From assembly GCA_964545045.1 (NCBI GenBank), contig CAZJEN010000030.1, forward strand, positions 1 to 34,629: DNA of 34,629 bases. The letters run 5' to 3'. Below the pieces are notes generated by a model. The model ran no database searches, had not been told where the DNA came from, and worked only from the letters and a program-made list of their open reading frames with translations. This document shows, in pieces, positions 7,156-13,754 of this stretch; the first letter of the stretch is position 1; each line of letters opens with the position of its first letter. A program made the position numbers and the translations under genes. Source of the DNA: SIG307 sp964545045 (GTDB taxonomy: Bacteria > Bacillota > Clostridia > Lachnospirales > Lachnospiraceae).

Positions 7156-9435
7156 ATGATTACATTATTGAAAAACGGCGCGTATGTGGTAAATGGTGAA
7201 GTCATTGAAGATACCGCAGACGGCAAGCAGAAGGTTGCTGCTATGTTAGGTTCTGTTCCGGCAGCAGAAGAAGCAAAGAAGGCAACGCTTTCTTATGGGA
7301 TTTTAGAGGCGCACAATACCTCCGGTTCCATGGACAAGTTGAAGATTAAGTTTGATAAGCTTACTTCCCATGACATTACGTTTGTAGGTATCATTCAGAC
7401 TGCAAGAGCCAGCGGACTCACCGAGTTCCCGGTTCCGTATGTTTTGACCAACTGCCACAACAGTCTCTGTGCGGTAGGCGGCACCATCAACGAGGATGAC
7501 CACATGTTTGGTCTTTCCTGCGCAAAGCGTTACGGCGGCATTTATGTTCCGCCGCATCAGGCTGTTATTCACCAGTTTGCAAGAGAAATGCTGGCAGGCG
7601 GCGGCAAGATGATTCTCGGTTCCGACAGCCATACCCGTTACGGTGCATTAGGTACCATGGCAGTGGGTGAGGGCGGTCCGGAGCTTGTAAAGCAGCTTCT
7701 GAATAAGACGTATGACATCAACATGCCGAAGGTAGTGGGCGTACATATGACCGGTAAGCCGGCAAAGGGTGTAGGTCCGCAGGATATCGCACTGGCGATT
7801 ATCGGTGCTGTGTTCGCTAACGGCTATGTAAACAATAAGGTAATGGAGTTTTTCGGTGAAGGCGTTCACAACATGAGCGTGGATTACCGTATCGGCGTGG
7901 ACGTTATGACCACGGAGACTACCTGTCTTTCCTCTATTTGGGAGACCGATTCCGCAGTGGAAGAGTTCTACGAGATGCACGGACGTAAGGAGGACTACAA
8001 GGAGTTAAAGCTTGCTCCTGTAGCTTACTATGACGGTATCATCGAGGTAGAGCTTGACAAGATTCGTCCGATGATTGCAATGCCGTTCCATCCGAGCAAT
8101 GTATATACCATTGCCGACTTGAAGGCTAACTTAGAGGATATTCTCGCTGAAGTTGAAAAGAAGGCTCTTGTAAGCCTTGACAACAATAAGGTCACCTATA
8201 AGCTTCGCGACAAGATCCGCAACGGTCAGCTCTACATTGAGCAGGGCGTTATCGCAGGTTGTGCAGGCGGCGGCTTTGAGAATATTTGTGATGCGGCAGA
8301 TATCTTAAAGGATAAGTTCATCGGTAATGATGAGTTTTCCTTAAGCGTGTATCCGGCCAGCCAGCCGATTTTCATGGAGCTTGTTAAGAACGGAAGAGTG
8401 GCAGAGCTTATGCGCGCAGGTGCTACCATTCGTACCGCATTCTGTGGACCGTGCTTCGGTGCAGGTGATGTTCCGGCCAACAACGGTCTCAGTATTCGTC
8501 ACTCCACCCGTAACTTCCCGAACCGTGAAGGTTCTAAGGTTACCAACGGTCAGATTGCTTCCGTTGCTCTTATGGATGCTCGTTCCATTGCAGCAACCGC
8601 AGCAAACAAGGGCTTCTTAACCGGTGCAGATGAGCTTGATACCGTATTTACGAAGCCGGCTTACTATTTTGATTCTTCCATCTATGAAAATAGAGTATAC
8701 TTCGGCGCAGGAAAGCCGGACAAGGATGCGGAAGTGAAGTTCGGCCCGGGTATCGTAGACTGGCCGGCAATGTCCGCTCTGACCGATGATATGATGTTAA
8801 AGGTTGTTTCCGAGATTCATGATCCGGTTACCACCACCGACGAGTTGATTCCGTCCGGTGAGACTTCCTCTTACCGTTCCAACCCGTTAGGTTTAGCTGA
8901 GTTTACCCTTTCCAGAAAGGATCCGGCATATGTCGGTCGCGCAAAGGAAGTACAGAAGGCAGAGAAGGCAAGAATCGCAGGAGCATCCATCAGTGAGGCA
9001 AATGCAGAAGTAGCTGCAGCGTTTGATATGGTAGCAAAGCAGATGGAGGTAAATCCGTCCGCAACCGAAATCGGTAGTGTCATCTACGCAACGAAGCCGG
9101 GTGACGGTTCCGCACGTGAGCAGGCTGCAAGCTGTCAGAAGGTTCTTGGCGGTCTTGCGAATATCGCAAAGGAATACGCAACCAAGCGTTATCGCAGTAA
9201 CCTCATCAACTGGGGTATGCTTCCGTTCTTAATCGACGGCGAGTTACCGTTCAAGAACGGCGACTACATCTTCTTAAAGGATATTAAGAAGGCTGTTGTA
9301 GAGAAGCAGTCTGAGATTACCGCGTATGTGGTAGGCGAGAAGCTTGTTCCGTTTACCGTACGTCTCGGTGAACTGACCGACGATGAGCGTGAGATTATTA
9401 CCAAGGGTTGTCTCATTAACTACTACAGAGGCTAA
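7156..9435 (+). CDS. Aconitase-superfamily hydratase (YbhJ-like)
   Basis: A 759-residue cytoplasmic [4Fe-4S] hydro-lyase of the aconitase superfamily, of the kind annotated simply as hydratase in Clostridia and related to E. coli YbhJ. The three predicted cluster cysteines are Cys369 (IAGCAGGG, replacing the usual GSCTN), Cys430 and Cys433 (FCGPCFGAG). The 61-residue gap between the first two is close to that in mitochondrial aconitase. GSDSHTRYG near residue 156 is the conserved substrate-domain motif. The C-terminal part (about 560-759) would be the swivelling domain. The altered first cluster motif suggests a substrate other than citrate, but the sequence does not show which. The start ATG follows GAAAGGGTAGAATT. 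The gene appears monocistronic, with no TCA-cycle or leucine genes beside it. Its codon use looks strongly biased, suggesting high expression. Confidence 0.85.
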   Translation: MITLLKNGAYVVNGEVIEDTADGKQKVAAMLGSVPAAEEAKKATLSYGILEAHNTSGSMDKLKIKFDKLTSHDITFVGIIQTARASGLTEFPVPYVLTNCHNSLCAVGGTINEDDHMFGLSCAKRYGGIYVPPHQAVIHQFAREMLAGGGKMILGSDSHTRYGALGTMAVGEGGPELVKQLLNKTYDINMPKVVGVHMTGKPAKGVGPQDIALAIIGAVFANGYVNNKVMEFFGEGVHNMSVDYRIGVDVMTTETTCLSSIWETDSAVEEFYEMHGRKEDYKELKLAPVAYYDGIIEVELDKIRPMIAMPFHPSNVYTIADLKANLEDILAEVEKKALVSLDNNKVTYKLRDKIRNGQLYIEQGVIAGCAGGGFENICDAADILKDKFIGNDEFSLSVYPASQPIFMELVKNGRVAELMRAGATIRTAFCGPCFGAGDVPANNGLSIRHSTRNFPNREGSKVTNGQIASVALMDARSIAATAANKGFLTGADELDTVFTKPAYYFDSSIYENRVYFGAGKPDKDAEVKFGPGIVDWPAMSALTDDMMLKVVSEIHDPVTTTDELIPSGETSSYRSNPLGLAEFTLSRKDPAYVGRAKEVQKAEKARIAGASISEANAEVAAAFDMVAKQMEVNPSATEIGSVIYATKPGDGSAREQAASCQKVLGGLANIAKEYATKRYRSNLINWGMLPFLIDGELPFKNGDYIFLKDIKKAVVEKQSEITAYVVGEKLVPFTVRLGELTDDEREIITKGCLINYYRG

Positions 9436-9449
9436 TATGAAGAAGGATA

Positions 9450-9489
9450 ACAGCCTGACCGCAGGACAATGGTTTTGCGGCCGGGCTGT
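9450..9489 (+). terminator. Two-part hairpin after the hydratase, possible terminator
   Basis: ACAGCC/GGCTGT (6 bp) encloses CCGCA/TGCGG (5 bp), separated by a 3-by-3 internal loop, with a 12-nt apical loop. It starts 15 bp after the stop codon. There is no U-tract, so termination would be weak or factor-assisted. The remaining sequence to 9560 shows only the ribosome site of the next gene and no convincing promoter. Confidence 0.45.
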
Positions 9490-9560
9490 ATTCATGTGGT
9501 GCAAAGTTGTGAAAATTTGCGCGATATAAATTCTTTTATTTCAAAAAAGGAGAAGTGAAA

Positions 9561-11333
9561 ATGAAAAAGAAGGTATTTACCGGCGTATTGCTGGGAACGA
9601 TGTTGCTTTTGGCAGTGGGGTGCAATAAGGCAAAAGGAAACAATCAGAACGAACAGCCGACGGCAACGGTAGCACCGACGCAGGAGGCTCCGGCAACGGA
9701 AGTACCGGTTGCGACACCGACGGAAACTCCGGTGGCATCACCAACGGAAGCACCGAAGGCAACCGCTACGCCGGCAGTGGATATCAGCAAGTATGCTCTT
9801 GCGAAGTATCCGACGGTACATGCGGATGTTCCGGACCCGGATATTATCCGTGTAGGCGAGAACTATTACATGACCAGCACCACCATGAATCTGTGTCCGG
9901 GTGTGCCGATTATGAAGTCCACGGACTTGGTGCATTGGCAGATTGTAAACTATGTATATGATATTCTGGAGGATGACGATTTAGGAAATTTGGAAAACGG
10001 TCAGGATATGTATGCAAGGGGCTCCTGGGCAGCGTCCTTACGGTATAACGAGGAAGAAGGCTTGTATTATGTAGGCTTTAACAGCAACAATCATGGTTTT
10101 TATTTGTTTACCACGGACGATATTGAAAACGGAACCTGGAAGCGGTATAAGATGAACGGTTATCTGCATGATCCGGGACTGATTTTCGATAACGGAAATT
10201 TATACGGACTTTCTGCCAGCGGCGGAACCTGCCGGATTCAGCAACTTCGTCTGAACGAGGAGAAGTCTACGGTGGACGCGGTAGGCGCGGCAAAGCCGAT
10301 TTTTACCGCAAAGGGGTGGTCCTTGTGGGAAGGCGCTCATGCTTATAAAATCGGGGACTACTACTATGTATGTATTATCGCATCCCCGAACCATAAATGG
10401 ATGCGTACCCAGCTTTGCTATCGTTCCAAGAGCCTGCTTTCCGGCACCTGGGAAGAAAAGATTATTTACGAGGGTGGTTCCGGAAATAACGGGGCAGGTC
10501 TTGCCCAGGGCGGTCTTGTGCAGACCCAGAACGGTGATTGGTACGGCTTCTTATTCCAGGACAGAGGCAGTGTGGGACGTGTGCCGTCCATCGTAGCGGT
10601 AGAGTGGAAGGAAGATTGGCCGATGATGGGTACCTATGCCATGAACGGAAAGTTCCTTGCGAACCAGTCGGATATGCCGATGCGGATTCAGTTAGAAGAC
10701 AGTGGCTTGGAAAACTATTTTGTGGGCGACGATTCTTTTGACTATGCCGAGGGGGAAAAGCTTGATTTGGTATGGCAGTGGAACCATAACCCGGTAGATG
10801 AGTTCTGGTCCGTAACTGAGCGTCCGGGCTATTTAAGACTGACTACCGACCGTGTGGTGAACCATATTTACGAGGCGCATAATTCCCTGACCCAGAGAAC
10901 CGTGGGACCGAAGTGTGAAACGGAGACCAAGGTATCCGTAGCAGGCTTAAAGAGCGGAGATTACGCGGGAATTGCTGCAATCTCCGAACATTACGGTATG
11001 ATCGGTGTATACTGTGACGAGAAGGGTGATAAATATATTTATCAGGCAAATGCACAGTTTAAAACTGCCTTTGACGCAGTGAATGCACAGACGGAGGCAC
11101 CGCTGGCTGATGATGCAGAGGTATGCTTAAAGATTTCCTACGATTTGGCAGGAAACCGTGCCACCTTCCTCTATAGCCTTGACGGAGAAAATTGGACGGA
11201 GTTGGGCGCAAAGATGCAACTCGGCTTCTCCACCAATACCACGTTTATGGGAACCAGAAGCTTCCTGTTCTGTTATGCAACGGAGGAAGCCGGCGGTTAT
11301 GTAGATTTTGATTACTATAAGGTGACACAGTAA
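9561..11333 (+). CDS. GH43-family glycosidase lipoprotein (beta-xylosidase/arabinofuranosidase type)
   Basis: A surface-anchored glycoside hydrolase of 590 residues, probably acting on xylan- or arabinan-derived oligosaccharides. The N-terminus is a lipoprotein signal with lipobox LAVGC (Cys at about 21), followed by a linker of about 50 residues rich in Pro, Thr, Ala and Glu that acts as a spacer. The five-bladed propeller (about 80-360) shows the three GH43 acidic residues: Asp92 (base, VPDPDII), Asp204 (HDPGL) and Glu257 (acid, WEGAHAY). A C-terminal beta-sandwich (about 380-590), ending YVDFDYYKVTQ, resembles the concanavalin-like domain found behind many GH43 enzymes. The ATG at 9561 is chosen over the in-frame GTG at 9555 because AAGGAG lies 8 bp before it. 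No transporter or regulator is adjacent. The exact substrate is inferred, not shown. Confidence 0.87.
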   Translation: MKKKVFTGVLLGTMLLLAVGCNKAKGNNQNEQPTATVAPTQEAPATEVPVATPTETPVASPTEAPKATATPAVDISKYALAKYPTVHADVPDPDIIRVGENYYMTSTTMNLCPGVPIMKSTDLVHWQIVNYVYDILEDDDLGNLENGQDMYARGSWAASLRYNEEEGLYYVGFNSNNHGFYLFTTDDIENGTWKRYKMNGYLHDPGLIFDNGNLYGLSASGGTCRIQQLRLNEEKSTVDAVGAAKPIFTAKGWSLWEGAHAYKIGDYYYVCIIASPNHKWMRTQLCYRSKSLLSGTWEEKIIYEGGSGNNGAGLAQGGLVQTQNGDWYGFLFQDRGSVGRVPSIVAVEWKEDWPMMGTYAMNGKFLANQSDMPMRIQLEDSGLENYFVGDDSFDYAEGEKLDLVWQWNHNPVDEFWSVTERPGYLRLTTDRVVNHIYEAHNSLTQRTVGPKCETETKVSVAGLKSGDYAGIAAISEHYGMIGVYCDEKGDKYIYQANAQFKTAFDAVNAQTEAPLADDAEVCLKISYDLAGNRATFLYSLDGENWTELGAKMQLGFSTNTTFMGTRSFLFCYATEEAGGYVDFDYYKVTQ

Positions 11334-11388
11334 TTTTTTGAAATACAGGAAATCTTATGGATTTATCAAAGAAATTTCCAAAAAATAC

Positions 11389-11417
11389 TTGATTTTTCAA
11401 GATTTCCGTGATATAGT
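11389..11417 (+). promoter_or_regulatory. Promoter of the rimP-nusA-infB operon
   Basis: TTGATT at 11389-11394 and TATAGT at 11412-11417, spaced 17 bp. Transcription should start near 11424, giving a leader of about 70 nt that carries the hairpin at 11447-11471. Confidence 0.7.
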
Positions 11418-11446
11418 AACCTATGGTAGCATAAAGGTTGAGCAAA

Positions 11447-11480
11447 GAGAGTGGACATATCGTCCACTCTTTCTTGTTGA
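11447..11480 (+). promoter_or_regulatory. Leader hairpin with U-rich tail upstream of rimP (attenuator candidate)
   Basis: AGAGTGGAC and GTCCACTCT form a perfect 9-bp stem, extendable by a G-U and an A-U pair, with a 5-nt loop, followed by TTCTTGTT. It lies between the promoter and the rimP ribosome site, so it cannot terminate the upstream gene alone. It looks like an attenuator, or an mRNA-stabilising 5' hairpin. Confidence 0.55.
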
Positions 11481-11494
11481 TTTAAGGAGATTTT

Positions 11495-11962
11495 ATGGCA
11501 AAAAGAGACGATTACGAGCAGAAGACCGAGGCGCTGCTCCTGCCGATTATGGAGCGGACCGGCTTCGAGTTGGTGGATGTGGAGTATGTGAAGGAAGGCA
11601 GCAATTATTACCTGCGTGCCTACATTGACAAGGAAGGCGGCATCACCATTGATGACTGCGAGACGGTCAGCAGAGAACTGAGCGATTTGCTGGATGTGGA
11701 GGATTTTATTCCGGAAGCATATTTCTTGGAGGTGAGTTCTCCGGGACTGGGCAGACAGCTTAAGAAGGATAAGGATTTTGCCCGCAGCATCGGCGAAGAC
11801 GTAGAAGTAAAGTTGTATAAGCCGCTGAACAAGCAGAAGGAGTTTGAGGGCGAGCTTGTAAGCTACGACGAAGAAAACATTGTGCTGGGTATTTCGGAGG
11901 ATGAAACACTGACCATTCCGAGAGAGAGCATTGCAATGATAAAGTTAGCAATTCATTTTTAA
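11495..11962 (+). CDS. rimP: Ribosome maturation factor RimP
   Basis: 155 residues, the normal family length. RimP binds the nascent 30S subunit and helps its late assembly. An N-terminal alpha/beta domain (about 1-85; GFELVDVEYVKEG, YLRAYIDKEGGITIDDC, LEVSSPGLGR) is followed by the C-terminal SH3-like barrel (about 90-155). SSPGLGRQLK at the domain junction is the most recognisable family motif. The ATG follows TTAAGGAGA. First gene of the nusA-infB operon, directly before nusA as in most Firmicutes. Confidence 0.95.
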   Translation: MAKRDDYEQKTEALLLPIMERTGFELVDVEYVKEGSNYYLRAYIDKEGGITIDDCETVSRELSDLLDVEDFIPEAYFLEVSSPGLGRQLKKDKDFARSIGEDVEVKLYKPLNKQKEFEGELVSYDEENIVLGISEDETLTIPRESIAMIKLAIHF

Positions 11963-11993
11963 ACGAAAAACAAAAAACGATAAGGAGGATATT

Positions 11994-13106
11994 ATGGACG
12001 CAAAGGAATTAATCGAGGCATTAAACCTGTTAGAAAAGGAGAAAGGAATCAGCAAGGATATTTTACTTGAGGCAATTGAAAATTCTTTGATTGCAGCATG
12101 TAAGAATAACTACGGTAAGGCAGATAATATTAAGGTAAATATCGACCGCAAGACCGGTGAGGTTGTGGTATGGGCAGAGAAGAGAGTTGTGGAAGAGGTA
12201 GAGGATGAAGTAGAAGAGATTTCTCTTGCGGAAGCTACCATTAAGTTCCCGGCAGAGAAGTATCAGATTGGTGATATCGTAAACATCGAGGTTACCCCGA
12301 AGAACTTCGGTCGTATTGCTGCCCAGAAGGCAAAGCAGGTTGTAGTACAGAAGATTCGTGAGGAAGAGCGTAAGGCAATTTACACCCAGTACAGCGAAAA
12401 GCAGAGAGAGGTTGTTACCGGTGTGGTACAGAGATACCTTGGCAACAATATCAGCGTAAACTTAGGCAAGTGCGAAGCAATCCTGATGGAGGGCGAGCAG
12501 ATTCGCGGTGAGGTATATCGCCCGAACGACCGCATCAAGGTTTATGTAATGGAAGTAAAGGAAACTACCAAGGGACCGCGTGTTACCGTTTCCCGTTCTC
12601 ATCCGGAGCTTGTAAAGCGTCTGTTTGAGGAGGAAGTAACCGAGATTCGTGACGGCGTTGTTGAGATTAAGGCGGTGTCCCGTGATGCAGGCTCCAGAAC
12701 GAAGATGGCAGTAAAGTCCAACGATGCAAATGTGGATCCGGTAGGCGCATGTGTAGGTGTGAACGGTTCCCGCGTTAACGCTATTGTAAACGAGCTTCGC
12801 GGTGAGAAGATTGATATCATTACCTGGAGCGATGATCCGGAGGTTCTGATTGAGAACGCATTAAGTCCGGCAAAGGTTGTTTCCGTAACCGTAGATACCG
12901 AGGAGCGTACCGCACAGGTTATCGTTCCGGATTATCAGCTTTCCCTTGCCATCGGCAGAGAAGGTCAGAACGCAAGACTGGCTGCAAGACTGACCGGTTA
13001 CAAGATTGATATTAAGTCCGAGCTTGCGCAGGGCGGTGCAAAGCCGAAGAAGAAGGCAAACGCAGGCTATTACGACGATATGGGCAACTGGATGGGCGAA
13101 GAATAG
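11994..13106 (+). CDS. nusA: Transcription elongation/termination factor NusA
   Basis: 370 residues, the short Firmicutes form without the C-terminal acidic repeats of proteobacteria. Domain order: RNA-polymerase-binding N-terminal domain (about 1-130), S1 domain (about 135-200, VVTGVVQRYLGNNISVNLG), then two KH domains (about 205-350) with VGACVGVNGSRV and LAIGREGQNARLAARLTG as the nucleic-acid-binding loops. NusA binds RNA polymerase and nascent RNA, stimulates pausing and intrinsic termination, and takes part in antitermination. Start ATG preceded by AAGGAGG. The operon position between rimP and rnpM is canonical. Confidence 0.97.
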   Translation: MDAKELIEALNLLEKEKGISKDILLEAIENSLIAACKNNYGKADNIKVNIDRKTGEVVVWAEKRVVEEVEDEVEEISLAEATIKFPAEKYQIGDIVNIEVTPKNFGRIAAQKAKQVVVQKIREEERKAIYTQYSEKQREVVTGVVQRYLGNNISVNLGKCEAILMEGEQIRGEVYRPNDRIKVYVMEVKETTKGPRVTVSRSHPELVKRLFEEEVTEIRDGVVEIKAVSRDAGSRTKMAVKSNDANVDPVGACVGVNGSRVNAIVNELRGEKIDIITWSDDPEVLIENALSPAKVVSVTVDTEERTAQVIVPDYQLSLAIGREGQNARLAARLTGYKIDIKSELAQGGAKPKKKANAGYYDDMGNWMGEE

Positions 13107-13125
13107 AAGAAGGGATTGATGGTTA

Positions 13126-13395
13126 ATGAAAAAGGTTCCGCTTCGTAAATGCACCGGTTGCGGTGAAATGAAGACAAAAAAAGAATTGATTCGTGTATTA
13201 AAAACGCCGGAGGACACTATAGTATTAGATAAGACAGGGAAAAAGAACGGTCGTGGTGCTTATCTCTGTAATCAGGCTGAGTGTTTCAGAAAAGCCAGAA
13301 AAAGCAAAGGACTGGAACGTTCTTTGCAGTGTGCGATTCCGAACGAAGTGTACGATGAATTGGAAAAGGAGCTGACGAGCAGTGATACAGAATGA
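13126..13395 (+). CDS. rnpM: YlxR family RNA-binding protein (RnpM, RNase P modulator)
   Basis: 89 residues. The YlxR signature is present: the positively charged RKCTGCGEMK turn near residues 6-15 and GKKNGRGAYLC in the second half. YlxR was an operon orphan for long and has been reported in B. subtilis as an RNase P-binding modulator, RnpM (established knowledge). The start ATG lies close behind nusA. It is followed by the L7Ae-like gene, the usual order. Confidence 0.9.
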   Translation: MKKVPLRKCTGCGEMKTKKELIRVLKTPEDTIVLDKTGKKNGRGAYLCNQAECFRKARKSKGLERSLQCAIPNEVYDELEKELTSSDTE

Positions 13396-13405
13396 GGAAG
13401 CAGCA

Positions 13406-13747
13406 ATGCAGGCAGCTGTATCGAAGAAGATTTTATCTTATATCGGCTTGGCTCAAAAGGCAGGAAAGGCTGCTGCGGGAGAGTTTTTGACGGAGAAAGC
13501 GATTCAGGAACGAAAAGCAGAACTTGTTCTGGTATCTGAAGAGGCTTCCGCAAATACGAAAAAGAAATTTATTGACAGTGCGACTTATTATTCCGTACCG
13601 GTTTATCTGTTCGGAGGAAAAGACGAACTGGGGCATGCGATGGGAAAGGAATTCCGGGCATCGCTGGCAATCACGGAAACGGGATTGGCAAAGGCAATTA
13701 TGAAACAACTGGCAATTTTAGGACATGAGGATCAACGACGGAGGTAA
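13406..13747 (+). CDS. ylxQ: L7Ae/L30e-family RNA-binding protein YlxQ
   Basis: A small L7Ae/L30e/S12e/Gadd45-fold protein of about 113 residues that probably binds kink-turn or similar RNA. Typical features are the N-terminal ILSYIGLAQKAGKAAAGE helix, a central ELVLVSEEAS strand and VPVYLFGGKDELGHAMGKE near the C-terminus. The start is ambiguous. The ATG at 13406 has GAGGAAG 7 bp upstream. A GTG at 13382, overlapping the end of rnpM, would add eight residues and has AAGGAG about 10 bp upstream. I prefer the ATG because family members usually start just before the KKILS segment. It ends 8 bp before infB. Confidence 0.85.
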   Translation: MQAAVSKKILSYIGLAQKAGKAAAGEFLTEKAIQERKAELVLVSEEASANTKKKFIDSATYYSVPVYLFGGKDELGHAMGKEFRASLAITETGLAKAIMKQLAILGHEDQRRR

Positions 13748-13754
13748 AACATAC

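Noticed and set aside
9490..9560. Catabolite (cre-like) operator before the GH43 gene
   Set aside because: GCAAA/TTTGC half-sites are present but do not match the cre consensus, and no clear promoter accompanies them.
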